64,000 nt of DNA from an uncultured Dialister sp. GTDB taxonomy: Bacteria; Bacillota; Negativicutes; Veillonellales; Dialisteraceae. The stretch spans positions 8,482 to 72,481 of the forward strand of contig CAKPQG010000012.1 in NCBI GenBank assembly GCA_934178345.1, written 5' to 3'. The notes below the pieces were generated by a model. It was not told where the DNA came from, did no database searches, and saw nothing but the letters and a program-made list of their open reading frames with translations. The position numbers and the translations under genes are program-made. Shown piece by piece: positions 52,848 to 61,452 of this stretch. Position 1 is the stretch's first letter. The number at the start of each line of letters is the position of its first letter.

Positions 52848-53126
52848 ATGTACCTTGTCAAATTCACTTCAGCATACAAGAAGAGCTACAAGCTGATGCG
52901 AAAACGCGGGTTCGACGTCTCACTTTTGGATGAAGTGGTAGAAACTTTGATGCAGGGTGGTACTCTTGAGCCTCGGTATCGCGACCATGGATTGTCAGGA
53001 CGTTTTCAAGGATTTCGGGAATGTCATGTGAAGCCGGACTGGCTTCTGGTTTACTTGATTGAGGATGATATTCTCACACTGACGTTGATTGACACAGGCT
53101 CTCATGCCGATATCTTCCGCATGTAA
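52848..53126 (+). CDS. yafQ: YafQ/RelE-family mRNA interferase toxin
   Basis: A 92-residue RelE-fold endoribonuclease expected to cut mRNA on the ribosome. YafQ features are YKKSYKLMRKRGFDVSLLDEV, a catalytic His region (YRDHGLSGRFQGFRECHV) and C-terminal DIFRM with Phe/Arg. Paired with the RelB/DinJ antitoxin. The gene appears intact. Confidence 0.9.
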   Translation: MYLVKFTSAYKKSYKLMRKRGFDVSLLDEVVETLMQGGTLEPRYRDHGLSGRFQGFRECHVKPDWLLVYLIEDDILTLTLIDTGSHADIFRM

Positions 53127-53157
53127 AAAAAGACTGCCGGAAAGGGCAGTCTTTTTT
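53125..53157. terminator. Terminator between toxin and guaB
   Basis: AAAAAAGACTGCC and GGCAGTCTTTTTT around a short GGAAAG loop; works for both convergent genes. Confidence 0.9.
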
Positions 53158-53166
53158 ATTGTTGGC

Positions 53167-54672
53167 TTATCTATCCGAGCCGTCTTTTTCTTTGCGGATG
53201 ACGTCGTGAGCGCCGCCTTCTACGATGGAGGTCGCAGAGACGAGGGTCAGCTTCGCCTTTTCCTGAAGCTGCGGGATGGTGATAGCGCCGCAGTTGCACA
53301 TGGTGGCTTTGATCTTCGCGCAGGTCTTTTCGACGTTTTCTTTCAGCGGACCGGCATATGGGACATAGGAGTCTACGCCTTCTTCGAAAGCGAGCTTCTT
53401 GGAACCGTCGAGGTCATAACGGCCCCAGTTTCTGGCACGGTTGGAACCTTCGCCCCAGTATTCCTTGACGATGGTGCCGCCGACGGTTCTCTTTTGTGTC
53501 GGGGATTCGTCGAAGCGGGCAAAGTAGCGGCCGAGCATGACGAAGTCAGCGCCCATGGCGAGGGCCAGTGTGATGTGGTGGTCGTAAACGATGCCGCCGT
53601 CGGAGCAGACAGGTACATAGATGCCGGTTCTCTTGTAGTATTCATCTCTGGCCTGGCAGACTTCGATGAGAGCCGTTGCCTGGCCGCGGCCGATGCCCTT
53701 GGTTTCACGGGTGATGCAGATGGAGCCGCCGCCGATGCCGACTTTGACGAAGTCAGCGCCAGCTTCTGCGAGGAAGAGGAAGCCTTCTCTGTCGACGACA
53801 TTGCCTGCGCCGACTTTGACTTTTTCGCCGTAACGTTCACGGATCCAGTTGATGGTGATCTTCTGCCATTCGGAGAAGCCTTCGGAGGAGTCGATGCAGA
53901 GGACATCGGCGCCTGCGTCTACGAGGAGCGGCACGCGGTCAGCGTAGTCTCTGGAATTGATGCCGGCACCGACGATGAAGCGTTTCTGTGCATCGAGCAT
54001 TTCATTCGGGTTTTCCTGATGGGAGTCGTAGTCTTTGCGGAATACGAAGCCGTAGAGGCGGCCGTCTTCATAGAGAACCGGCAGGGAATTGATCTTGTTG
54101 TCCCAGATGATGTCATTGGCTTCGGAGAGGGTGATGCCGTAATCGGCTTTGACAAGTTTGTCGACCGGGGTCATGAAGTTCTTGACCTTTTCGCTCTTGT
54201 CCATGCGGCTTACGCGGTAGTCTCTGGAGGAAACGATGCCTACCATTTTGCCGTTGGAGGTGCCGTCTTCCGTGATGGCGATGGTGGAGTGGCCGGTCTT
54301 TGCTTTGAGAGCAAGGACGTCAGCTAAGGTCGCTTCTGGCGACAGGTTCGAATCGGAAGGAACAAAGCCTGCTTTCTGTGCTTTGACTCTGGCAACCATG
54401 GCTGCTTCTTCTTCAGGAGTCTGGGATCCGTAGATAAAGGAAACGCCGCCGTTTCTTGCGAGTTCGACAGCGAGCTTTTCACCGGAGACGGCCTGCATGA
54501 TAGCAGAAACCATTGGAATGTTTAATGTGATGGCCGGTGTTTCCCCTTTTTTGTATCTGACCAGCGGGGTCTTCAGAGAGACGTTCGCCGGGATGCAGCT
54601 GCAGTCAGAATATCCGGGAATGAGCAGATATTCATTAAAGGTATGAGCCGGTTCATTGATGTAGGTTGCCAT
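53167..54672 (-). CDS. guaB: IMP dehydrogenase
   Basis: GuaB oxidises IMP to XMP, the committed step to GMP. The 501-residue TIM barrel contains an inserted CBS pair (about 100-225; [37 protein letters not shown] region), the catalytic-Cys loop [12 protein letters not shown], and [26 protein letters not shown] distinctive [16 protein letters not shown] flap region marks the longer variant found in Clostridia and Bacteroidetes. Strong ribosome site AAGGAGGAAATA. It has its own promoter at 54724. Confidence 0.95.
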   Translation of the reverse strand: MATYINEPAHTFNEYLLIPGYSDCSCIPANVSLKTPLVRYKKGETPAITLNIPMVSAIMQAVSGEKLAVELARNGGVSFIYGSQTPEEEAAMVARVKAQKAGFVPSDSNLSPEATLADVLALKAKTGHSTIAITEDGTSNGKMVGIVSSRDYRVSRMDKSEKVKNFMTPVDKLVKADYGITLSEANDIIWDNKINSLPVLYEDGRLYGFVFRKDYDSHQENPNEMLDAQKRFIVGAGINSRDYADRVPLLVDAGADVLCIDSSEGFSEWQKITINWIRERYGEKVKVGAGNVVDREGFLFLAEAGADFVKVGIGGGSICITRETKGIGRGQATALIEVCQARDEYYKRTGIYVPVCSDGGIVYDHHITLALAMGADFVMLGRYFARFDESPTQKRTVGGTIVKEYWGEGSNRARNWGRYDLDGSKKLAFEEGVDSYVPYAGPLKENVEKTCAKIKATMCNCGAITIPQLQEKAKLTLVSATSIVEGGAHDVIRKEKDGSDR

Positions 54673-54723
54673 TATTTCCTCCTTAAATAAAAATAGAGTA
54701 AAAAGATGAAAATAAATTAACTT

Positions 54724-54752
54724 ACTATACCTCTTTACTCGTATTCGGTCAA
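54724..54752 (-). promoter_or_regulatory. Promoter of guaB
   Basis: On the minus strand TTGACC (54747-54752), 17-bp spacer, TATAGT (54724-54729), about 50 nt before the start. Confidence 0.82.
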
Positions 54753-54793
54753 GCGTTTTTTCCTGTGACCTATGTATTTGTACTATTATAGCG

Positions 54794-54825
54794 TAAAAAC
54801 TCCGCCTTGGGTAGGCGGAGTTTGT
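54794..54825 (-). terminator. Terminator hairpin upstream of guaB
   Basis: AAACTCCGCC and GGCGGAGTTT with a 7-nt loop; on the minus strand the stem is followed by TTTTT, so it likely ends transcription from the TetR gene. Confidence 0.7.
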
Positions 54826-54852
54826 GAGAGTTTTATGAGATTAGGAAAGGCT

Positions 54853-55092
54853 AAGTTTGAAAGCAGGGATGAGTAGCTAGGGATGAGTGGCTAGGGATTA
54901 GGAGTCTCAAGTGACTAGTAACTAGTGACCAGCATGCCAGCTCATAGCATCGCCAGTATGTATACTTCGCGGCGCTTCTGATTTTTATGCGCCGCACCAT
55001 CATTTCGCATTTCTCATTTTTAATTTCTCATTTAATCGAGGCTTTCAAACGTAATCAAGGGGTGAGCCGCCCTTGGGCTAACCCTGAACTCT
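54853..55092. repeat. Mosaic repeat unit between guaB and the TetR gene
   Basis: TTTGAAAGCAGG, GGGATGAGTGGCTAGGGATTA, GTGACTAGTAACTAGTGAC, a degenerate CTCATAGCATCGCC (54941), class-B core GCGGCGCTTC...TGCGCCGC (54970-54996), CATTTCTCATTT heptamers and GGGCTAACCCTGAA. Confidence 0.8.
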
Positions 55093-55100
55093 TCTTTTAC

Positions 55101-55661
55101 TTACAGCAGCGGCTCAATGACCGTCTGGAAGTAATGATTCAGTTCTTTCGGCGTCGCCTGCATTTTGTTTTTGCGCACCCACCATTGGACCATTTCGACG
55201 AAGCTGCCGGAGATGTGATTCAGGAGGAAATCTTCGGGGACGGGGATTTCCTTGTGGCGGTTCAGGAGGTAGGAAGCGATGAGGCGGGAGAGGCTCGCCT
55301 TGAAGTAGCGCAGGAAGAAGTCGGAGCTTTCGGAGATGAGCAGGTCGCGCAGGTGGTTCGTATTCTCTGCGATGTGCTCTAAGAGGTGGCAGAAGACGGG
55401 ATCCGGAAGGCCGGCATGCTGATGATCGTCCGAGGGGTGATTGTCATTCATGACACCGTCCACGATGTGTTCGAAGAGTTCCTGGCACATGTCCTCGAGG
55501 AGGCTGTCCTTGGTCTGGAAATGCGCGTAGAATGTGCTGCGGCCGATGTTGGCACGGTCGATGATATTCTGGATGGTGATCTTCGAATATGGTTTTTCTG
55601 ATAACAGAGCGCTGAATGCTTCGAAGATAGCGGCTCTGGTCTTCTGCTGTCTGCGATCCAT
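55101..55661 (-). CDS. TetR-family transcriptional regulator
   Basis: A 186-residue repressor-type protein: N-terminal TetR HTH (QKTRAAIFEAFSALLSEKPY, IQNIIDRANIGRSTFYAHFQ, residues about 6-50) and an all-helical ligand domain with a C-terminal TetR_C_7-like region. Its target is unknown; no transporter gene lies beside it. Start behind GAAAGAGGAACCCC. A perfect 14-bp inverted repeat overlaps its -35 box and could be its operator. Confidence 0.9.
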   Translation of the reverse strand: MDRRQQKTRAAIFEAFSALLSEKPYSKITIQNIIDRANIGRSTFYAHFQTKDSLLEDMCQELFEHIVDGVMNDNHPSDDHQHAGLPDPVFCHLLEHIAENTNHLRDLLISESSDFFLRYFKASLSRLIASYLLNRHKEIPVPEDFLLNHISGSFVEMVQWWVRKNKMQATPKELNHYFQTVIEPLL

Positions 55662-55713
55662 GGGGTTCCTCTTTCACAATGGCTGATATAAAACGACTTG
55701 TATGATATATGCT

Positions 55714-55742
55714 ATTGTAAAATATCGGAAGTAGAAATTCAA
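55714..55742 (-). promoter_or_regulatory. Promoter of the TetR gene
   Basis: On the minus strand TTGAAT (55737-55742), 17-bp spacer, TACAAT (55714-55719). Confidence 0.75.
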
Positions 55743-55779
55743 GTATCCACGAGCATATTTTTTAGGGATACTTGAATTT
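55735..55779. promoter_or_regulatory. Inverted repeat overlapping the TetR promoter
   Basis: AAATTCAAGTATCC (55735-55748) and its exact reverse complement GGATACTTGAATTT (55766-55779) with a 17-bp spacer. It covers the -35 of the TetR promoter; operator or hairpin. Confidence 0.6.
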
Positions 55780-55799
55780 TTCAAGCGGGCCTTTGGAAA

Positions 55800-56095
55800 A
55801 TGGGGGAAGGGGTTCATGGCTAGCCCATGAGGGACGCTGATTGCGTGTGATACTTTCCCTAAGCGCCGCGAAGGATGAATTGCGGTGATGCCCGCTTGGG
55901 GCTTAGGGACTAGGGGACTAGGGAACCAGGAGACCAGGAGACTTTAGACTTTACAGGTCAGAAGTCAGAGGACAGAAGTCTGAAATCAGAAGTCTGATGT
56001 CTGATATCTCTCAGTCTCCTAATCCCTAATCCCTAATCCCTAGTCACTAGCTACCAGTCACTAGCTACCAGTCACCAGTCACTAGTCCCCTGTCA
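55800..56095. repeat. Mosaic repeat region between TetR and aldolase genes
   Basis: A decayed unit: GGGGTTCATGGCTAGCCCATG, AAGCGCCGCGAAGG, GGTGATGCCCGC (55880), then GGGACTAGGGGACTAGGG, AGAAGTCAGAGG/AGAAGTCTG heptamer-like arrays (55960-56000), CTAATCC x3 and CTAGCTACCAGTCAC heptamers into the next gene's stop. Confidence 0.78.
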
Positions 56096-57136
56096 CAAAG
56101 CCTCAATCACACGGACGAGAGCTTTCACATCTTCCTCTTTTGTCGCCCAGCTGGTGCAGAGGCGGATGATGCTGTGGCTGTCGTCGGCTTTGCAGCCGAA
56201 GCCGAAAGCGACAGTCTCTTTGAGCTTTTCCATCCGGCTGTTTTCTATGGTGAAGAAGATCTGGTTCGTAGGGGAGTCGAAGTAGAGGGGGATCCCTTTG
56301 GCGGTGAGCGCTTTTTTGATTTCTTCTGCATAGAGGTCGGCGGTGCGTCCCATCTGTAAATAGAGCCCATCTTTGAAGAGCTCGTCAAACTGGATGCCGA
56401 GGAGCCAGCCTTTGGCGAGGAGCGCGCCGTGCTGCTTGATCATGGGGAAAAAGTGCAAGATGAGGCGCGGGTCAGGGATCACGACGGCTTCGCCGAAGAG
56501 TGCGCCGCATTTCGTACCGCCGATATAGAAGACGTCTGCGAGGCGCGCAAGGTCTTCGAGGGTGACGTCATTGGAGGAGCTGCCGAGGGCGTAGGCGAGG
56601 CGGGCGCCGTCGATGAAGAGAGGAATGTGGTGCCTGCGGCAGACGGCAGAAATGTCTGTGAGCTCTTTTTTCGAATAGAGAGTGCCCCATTCGGTCGGCT
56701 GGGAAATGTAGACCATGCCGGGATGTACCATGTGTTCCCAATTTTCATCAGCGAAGAAATCGGAGACGTAGCGATCGATCGCTTCGGCGGCGAGTTTGCC
56801 TTCTTTCGAGGGGAGGGCGAGCACTTTGTGTCCGCCCCACTCGATCGCGCCTGCCTCATGGACATTCACGTGGCCGCTGTCGGCGGCGATGACGCCTTCG
56901 TAGGGGCGGAGAATGCAGTCGATGACGGTGGCATTGGTCTGGGTGCCGCCGACGAGGAATTTCACTTCTGCATCCGGCGCGCCGCATGCTTTTCGGATGC
57001 GAGCACGGGCGTTTTCTGAGATGTCATCCAGTCCGTAGCCGGCGCATGGCTGGTGGTTTGTTTCAGAAAGACGATGGAGAATGTTCGGATGGCAGCCTTC
57101 CATGTAATCGGAGGCGAAGGGGAGTTTCTTTTTCAT
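56093..57136 (-). CDS. Low-specificity L-threonine aldolase-like PLP enzyme
   Basis: The 347-residue fold-type I PLP enzyme of the beta-eliminating lyase family would cleave threonine/allo-threonine to glycine and acetaldehyde, though related members act on other hydroxy amino acids. Landmarks: FLVGGTQTNATVIDC (cofactor loop), HIPLFIDGARLAYALGS (Asp binding the pyridine N) and DVFYIGGTKCGALFGEA (Schiff-base Lys). Start behind AAAAGGACATTC. The TGA stop starts a TGACAGGGGACTAGTGACTG repeat on its strand. Confidence 0.88.
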   Translation of the reverse strand: MKKKLPFASDYMEGCHPNILHRLSETNHQPCAGYGLDDISENARARIRKACGAPDAEVKFLVGGTQTNATVIDCILRPYEGVIAADSGHVNVHEAGAIEWGGHKVLALPSKEGKLAAEAIDRYVSDFFADENWEHMVHPGMVYISQPTEWGTLYSKKELTDISAVCRRHHIPLFIDGARLAYALGSSSNDVTLEDLARLADVFYIGGTKCGALFGEAVVIPDPRLILHFFPMIKQHGALLAKGWLLGIQFDELFKDGLYLQMGRTADLYAEEIKKALTAKGIPLYFDSPTNQIFFTIENSRMEKLKETVAFGFGCKADDSHSIIRLCTSWATKEEDVKALVRVIEAL

Positions 57137-57221
57137 GGTGAATGTCCTTTTCGTAAATGATAATGGCTGGGGCAGTATCGAGCCTTCTGAACTGGCTCAC
57201 ATGCTGCTTCTCACTTCTTAC

Positions 57222-57386
57222 TAGGGAAACACTGATTCAATCGTTGTCAGATTTTACTCTTGAAATTTTATACATGGCGAGGAATAACCTGACGCGAATA
57301 GCGAGCTATTTAAGGAAGGTTATGACGAAGCCATGCATAAAATTTCTTGTGGAATCTGACTCTGCGATTTAATCAGCGTTTCCCTA
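57222..57386. mobile_element. Full-length 165-bp MITE-like element
   Basis: TAGGGAAACACTGATTCAATC to GATTTAATCAGCGTTTCCCTA; orientation as at 30917. It lies directly after a CTCACTTCTTAC heptamer remnant, 275 bp before sucC. Confidence 0.9.
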
Positions 57387-57517
57387 TGTGTCTGCTCTAC
57401 TATGATGCCATTTCTCCCCTCTTGTCAAGGCGTTTTTCGCAAGACTATGAGCGAAATGCATAGCTTATCTTTTCTTGTGTCCAATTATGCATACTTCTTT
57501 TCAAAAATGTTTGATAG

Positions 57518-57526
57518 TGGTACAAT
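57518..57526 (+). promoter_or_regulatory. Extended -10 promoter of sucC
   Basis: TGGTACAAT (TACAAT 57521-57526); -35 region TTTTCA (57498-57503) is poor. It gives a leader of about 125 nt. Confidence 0.55.
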
Positions 57527-57595
57527 TATTTTTGTAATTTGTACATGATTTCAAGAAAAGGCTGCAAAAAGATAGCCAAAAGAGAAAATGACAGC

Positions 57596-57622
57596 GAAAG
57601 CGCCAAGCGCTTTCATTTTTTT
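57596..57622 (+). terminator. Terminator-like hairpin in the sucC leader (possible attenuator)
   Basis: GAAAGCGC (57596-57603), 3-nt loop, GCGCTTTC (57607-57614), then A and seven T. It lies between the promoter and the sucC start. Confidence 0.7.
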
Positions 57623-57660
57623 CATGAGGGGTGACCTTCTCATGGAAGGGAGAATGCAGT

Positions 57661-58857
57661 ATGAATATCCATGAATACCAGAGTAAGCAGATCATGCGTG
57701 AGTATGGCATCCATGTTCCGGAAGGCTATCCGGCATTCACGGTCGAAGATGCGCTGGAAAATGCGAAGCGCCTCGACACGCCGGTCGTGGTCGTAAAGGC
57801 ACAGATCCACGCGGGCGGCCGCGGGGAAGCGGGCGGTGTCAAGCTCGCCCGTTCTCTGGACGAAGTCAGAAAATATGCGAAGGAGCTTCTGGGCAAGGTG
57901 CTCGTCACCCGCCAGACCGGCCCGCAGGGCAAGAAGGTGAACCGCCTTCTGATCGAAGCCGGCTGCCATATCAAGAAAGAGTACTATCTCTCCTTCGTCG
58001 TGGATCGTCAGGCAGAATGCGTCGTCATGATGGGCTCGGAGTCCGGCGGCATGTCCATCGAAGACGTGGCAGCGGAAAATCCGGAAAAGATCATCAAAGA
58101 GTACATCGACCCGGTCATCGGTCTGGCCGATTTCCAGGCACAGCGTATGGCGTATGCGCTCCATTTCGAAAAGCCGACCATCAGAAAAGCAGCGACCTTC
58201 ATGAAGTACCTCTACAATGTCTTTGTGGACAAGGACTGCTCGCTGGCGGAAGTGAATCCGCTGGTCGTTACCGAAGAAGGCGACGTCATGGCGCTCGATG
58301 CGAAGCTGAATTTTGATGACAGCACGCTCTCCCGTCATCCGGAGATCGTAGCGCTGCGCGACATCACGGAAGAAGACCAGAAGGAAAGAGAAGCAGCAGC
58401 GGAGGGACTGAACTATGTCAATCTCGGCGGCGACGTAGCCTGCATGGTCAACGGGGCAGGTCTTGCGATGGCGACTGTCGATATCATCAAGGAAAACGGC
58501 GGCGAACCGGCCAACTTCCTTGATGTCGGCGGCGACTCCACACCGGAAAAGATCGTGGCAGCCTTCAAAATCATGCTCGAAGACGATCAGGTCGACGGCA
58601 TTCTGATCAATATTTTCGGCGGCATCAATAAGTGCGATGTCATTGCGACGGGCATTGTCGAAGCAGCTGCGCTTCTTTCCGGCGGCAAAGAGGAATTCCC
58701 GATCCCGGTCGTAGTCCGTCTTGAAGGACGTAATGTAGAGCGCGGACGCGAGATCCTGGCCAAAGCGGATATCAAGAATCTGTACCCGGCTTCTTCCATG
58801 GATGAAGGGGCGAAACTCGCCATTCGTCTTGCAAAAGAAACGAGAGAGAAGAAATAA
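57661..58857 (+). CDS. sucC: Succinate-CoA ligase, beta subunit
   Basis: With SucD it interconverts succinyl-CoA and succinate with ADP/GDP phosphorylation. The 398-residue ATP-grasp subunit has [20 protein letters not shown] at its N-terminus, [20 protein letters not shown] (nucleotide-binding), [14 protein letters not shown] (Mg ligands) and [22 protein letters not shown] 57661 is preferred over 57631 because GAAGGGAG precedes it and the N-terminus fits the family. Unlike the usual tight pair, sucC and sucD are 273 bp apart with a repeat unit between. In succinate-decarboxylating or propionate-forming Negativicutes the enzyme may run toward succinyl-CoA formation; this is inference. Confidence 0.95.
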   Translation: MNIHEYQSKQIMREYGIHVPEGYPAFTVEDALENAKRLDTPVVVVKAQIHAGGRGEAGGVKLARSLDEVRKYAKELLGKVLVTRQTGPQGKKVNRLLIEAGCHIKKEYYLSFVVDRQAECVVMMGSESGGMSIEDVAAENPEKIIKEYIDPVIGLADFQAQRMAYALHFEKPTIRKAATFMKYLYNVFVDKDCSLAEVNPLVVTEEGDVMALDAKLNFDDSTLSRHPEIVALRDITEEDQKEREAAAEGLNYVNLGGDVACMVNGAGLAMATVDIIKENGGEPANFLDVGGDSTPEKIVAAFKIMLEDDQVDGILINIFGGINKCDVIATGIVEAAALLSGGKEEFPIPVVVRLEGRNVERGREILAKADIKNLYPASSMDEGAKLAIRLAKETREKK

Positions 58858-59068
58858 AAAGGTTAATGGGTTCAGGTTGACGGGTTCAGGGGGAGCCCGT
58901 GGGGCGGCTCGTCCACTGATTGTGGATGAAAGATTCGCATAAATTAGGAATTAGGAATGAGGAATGAAGGTGGCGGCTTCGCCGCGAATATATAGGGCGA
59001 TGCCTGAAGGCGGTATGCAAGTTACCAGTCACCAGTCACTAGTCACCAGTCACCAGTCACTAGTCGCT
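58858..59068. repeat. Mosaic repeat unit inserted between sucC and sucD
   Basis: GGGTTCAGG heptamers adjoin the sucC stop; GAGCCCGTGGGGCGGC, ATTAGGAATTAGGAATGAGG, GGCGGCTTCGCCGC (58973), GGGCGATGCCTGAAGG, then CCAGTCAC/CTAGTCAC heptamers (59022-59064). A complete canonical unit in reverse orientation. Confidence 0.88.
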
Positions 59069-59130
59069 TATAGCCTTCTGGCTGCCAATTTGAACTAACA
59101 ACAAGCAACATCATCTAGGAGGACGTACCA

Positions 59131-60033
59131 ATGAGCGTTTTAATTCATAAAGATACCAAAGTCATTGTGCAGGGCATCACGGGCAAGGCAGCCCGTTTCC
59201 ATACCGAACAGATGCAGAAGTACGGCACAAATATCGTCGGCGGCACGGCACCGGGAAGAGCTGGCGAAGTCTGCTGCGGCGTGCCGGTTTTCAATACCGT
59301 GAGAGATGCCGTCGCTGTCACCAAAGCCACCACTTCGGTCATTTTCGTACCGGCAGCCTTTGCGGCAGATGCCATCCTGGAAGCAGTCGAAGCGGGCTTG
59401 GAGCTCGTCGTCTGCATCACGGAACACATCCCGGTCGAAGACATGGTCAAGGTGCACCGCTACATGGTGGGCAAGAAGACCCGCCTCATCGGACCGAACT
59501 GCCCGGGGCTCATCTCTGTCGATGAAGCGAATATCGGCATCATCCCGGGACAGATTTATAAAAAAGGCCACGTAGGCGTGGTTTCCCGCTCCGGCACGCT
59601 GACTTACGAAGCGACCTTCCAGCTGACCAATGCGGGCATCGGTCAGACAAGTGCGATCGGCATCGGGGGCGACCCGATCAAAGGCACGGACTTCATCGAT
59701 GCACTTGAGCTCTTCAATGATGATCCGGATACCAAGGCGGTCCTCATGATCGGCGAAATCGGTGGTACGGCGGAAGAGCAGGCTGCAAAATGGATCCATG
59801 AACATATGAAGAAGCCGGTCGCTGCCTTCATCGCCGGCCGCATGGCGCCTCCAGGAAAGCGCATGGGCCATGCCGGCGCCATCATTTCCGGCGGCAAAGG
59901 AACTGCGGTAGAAAAGATCGCAGCGCTGAATGCGGTAGGGATCCCTGTCGCAGAAACGGTCGCGCATATCGGTGAGACAGTCATCGAGCTCTTGAAAAAA
60001 GAAGGGCTCTATGACGAATGCCATACATGCTGA
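59131..60033 (+). CDS. sucD: Succinate-CoA ligase, alpha subunit
   Basis: The 300-residue subunit binds CoA ([18 protein letters not shown]ossmann region) and carries the phosphorylated His247 in [14 protein letters not shown]. Other landmarks are [12 protein letters not shown] and [18 protein letters not shown]. The start follows AGGAGGACGTACC. Followed by a strong terminator. Confidence 0.96.
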   Translation: MSVLIHKDTKVIVQGITGKAARFHTEQMQKYGTNIVGGTAPGRAGEVCCGVPVFNTVRDAVAVTKATTSVIFVPAAFAADAILEAVEAGLELVVCITEHIPVEDMVKVHRYMVGKKTRLIGPNCPGLISVDEANIGIIPGQIYKKGHVGVVSRSGTLTYEATFQLTNAGIGQTSAIGIGGDPIKGTDFIDALELFNDDPDTKAVLMIGEIGGTAEEQAAKWIHEHMKKPVAAFIAGRMAPPGKRMGHAGAIISGGKGTAVEKIAALNAVGIPVAETVAHIGETVIELLKKEGLYDECHTC

Positions 60034-60035
60034 TG

Positions 60036-60064
60036 AAAAGCAGTCCCGTGAGGGACTGCTTTTT
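60036..60064 (+). terminator. Intrinsic terminator of sucD
   Basis: AAAAGCAGTCCC and GGGACTGCTTTT, 4-nt loop, T-run. Confidence 0.93.
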
Positions 60065-60065
60065 G

Positions 60066-60312
60066 GGTTAGACCGTGGGCGTGCTGCCTGCCCCCTTGAT
60101 TGTTTGCGAAAGAGGGGGAGCGGGTTCTACCGGTTCAGAGGGTTCAGTGGGGGTGGTGCGGCGCATAAAAATATAGAAGCGCCGCAGAGTATGGATGGGG
60201 CGATGCTCGAAAGCACCTTTCAAGTCACTAGTCACAAGTCACTTGAGGCTCCTAATCCCTAGCTACTAGTCCCCAGCCACTAGTCACTAGTCCCCAGCCA
60301 CTAGTCACTGGT
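60066..60312. repeat. Mosaic repeat unit (class B) after sucD
   Basis: GAAAGAGGGGGAGCGGGTTC, GGTTCAGAGGGTTCAG, GTGCGGCGC...GCGCCGCAG core (60157-60187), GGGCGATGCTCGAAAG, then TAGTCACAAGTCAC, CTAATCC and CTAGTCAC/CTAGTCCC heptamers (60226-60312). Confidence 0.82.
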
Positions 60313-60388
60313 CATGCACATGAGAAGTTTTTACTTGACGAGGGCACTGCTTTCCGTTATTGTAGGAGAAAAGACGGGAGGGAACGCT

Positions 60389-60601
60389 ATGTTTGGCAAA
60401 TTTCAAGATTCACTGCTTTTTCTCGTGCTTGCTTATGCGATCTTTCGTATCGGCTGGGGCGAGGGATTCACGACGATGAATATTTTCATCCTTCTGGGCT
60501 CGCTGGTTGCCATTTTATCCATGGTGCTTCGGCGAAGCGGCTACTTGGAAACAGTAGAGAAAAAGAAGAAGGAAGCGGAAGAAAAAAAGCAGGACAAATA
60601 A
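60389..60601 (+). CDS. Small membrane protein with charged tail (70 aa)
   Basis: No family was recognised. ATG 60389 has GGGAGGGAAC upstream, whereas an upstream ATG at 60314 does not. Two helices (LLFLVLAYAIFRIGW, FILLGSLVAILSMVL) are followed by a strongly charged Lys/Glu tail (VEKKKKEAEEKKQDK). The TAA leads straight into a terminator. Hypothetical, but ribosome site and terminator make it likely real. Confidence 0.72.
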   Translation: MFGKFQDSLLFLVLAYAIFRIGWGEGFTTMNIFILLGSLVAILSMVLRRSGYLETVEKKKKEAEEKKQDK

Positions 60602-60627
60602 AAAGGGCCACGCGGCTCTTTTTTATT
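60601..60627 (+). terminator. Terminator after the small membrane protein
   Basis: AAAAGGGCC and GGCTCTTTT (one G-T pair) with a 4-nt loop and TTTATTT. Confidence 0.75.
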
Positions 60628-60650
60628 TGCCTCGTGGGCGCTCCCTGCTT

Positions 60651-60679
60651 TTGTCAAATTCCCTTCCTTATGCTAAAAT
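60651..60679 (+). promoter_or_regulatory. Promoter of the PAP2 phosphatase gene
   Basis: TTGTCA (60651-60656), 17-bp spacer, TAAAAT (60674-60679) with extended TGC. Confidence 0.8.
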
Positions 60680-60710
60680 GAGAAGCAACAAGCAGCAAAG
60701 GAGGAAGCGG

Positions 60711-61286
60711 ATGAATCCGGATCTTTATATCGTAAGGAAGGTGAATGAAGCCACCTCCATCTCGCGCAAGGCGAGTCTTTTCATGGATCTCGTCACACGC
60801 TACGGGCACTGGGCTTTTGTGATTTACGGACTTCTCCTCTGGCTGGCACCGGGAGGAAATCAGAAGAACCGCAGGCTCTGCTGCGTGCTGGCCTTTCTGG
60901 GTGTCGTGATCGCCTCTCTCCTTTCCTTTGCCATCGGCAAGGTGTGGAGACGGAGACGGCCTTTTGAGCGCGACTGGCGCATCTGGAATTTCACCGGGCA
61001 TAAGGCCAATGCCTCTTTTCCCAGCAATCACACGATGAATGGTGCCATCGTCGTCATGGAGCTTCTCCGCATGCATATGCCGGGATCTCACCTGCTGGCG
61101 GTCTTGGCAGGGCTTCTAGCGTTTTCCCGCATTTTCGCCGGTGTGCATTACCCGACGGATCTTTTAGGCGGCGTCGCCATCGCAGGCCTCGTGCATCGTC
61201 TGATTCACGGGACGGCGCTCGCCTCCTTCGCAGGTGCGCTTACCACTTTCGGCTCGGCGGTGAGCGATTGGATCTTTAAGAAATAA
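60711..61286 (+). CDS. PAP2-family lipid phosphatase (BcrC/UppP-type)
   Basis: A 191-residue membrane phosphatase; likely substrate is undecaprenyl diphosphate or another lipid phosphate on the outer face of the inner membrane. The three phosphatase motifs are KVWRRRRPF, SFPSNHTMNG and SRIFAGVHYPTDLLGG. ATG 60711 follows AAAGGAGGAAGCGG; longer in-frame versions run through the promoter and are rejected. If it recycles the lipid carrier it would support the peptidoglycan genes nearby. Confidence 0.9.
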   Translation: MNPDLYIVRKVNEATSISRKASLFMDLVTRYGHWAFVIYGLLLWLAPGGNQKNRRLCCVLAFLGVVIASLLSFAIGKVWRRRRPFERDWRIWNFTGHKANASFPSNHTMNGAIVVMELLRMHMPGSHLLAVLAGLLAFSRIFAGVHYPTDLLGGVAIAGLVHRLIHGTALASFAGALTTFGSAVSDWIFKK

Positions 61287-61329
61287 AGAATGCGATGTAG
61301 TAGAGTATACATCGTGGTGATGGGTCCAA

Positions 61330-61388
61330 GGGTTATCGAGTCACCAGTCACTAGTCACTAGTCACTAGTCACTCCTAATCCCTAGCCC
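61330..61388. repeat. CAGTCAC/CTAGTCAC heptamer array
   Basis: Five heptamers (61339-61372) then CTAATCCCTAGCCCC, without a core, in the gap before the WYL gene. Confidence 0.85.
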
Positions 61389-61452
61389 CTGCTTTGCTTG
61401 GTGTGGATTTCCAAACAACAAATAACAAATATTTTCAAAAGGAGGTGATCCT

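Noticed and set aside
54340..54356. tRNA-like GGTTCGAATC sequence
   Set aside because: It lies inside guaB and no cloverleaf surrounds it. No tRNA gene was found elsewhere by eye.
60627..60710. N-terminal extension of the PAP2 phosphatase
   Set aside because: It would run through the promoter at 60651-60679; the strong ribosome site fits the ATG at 60711.
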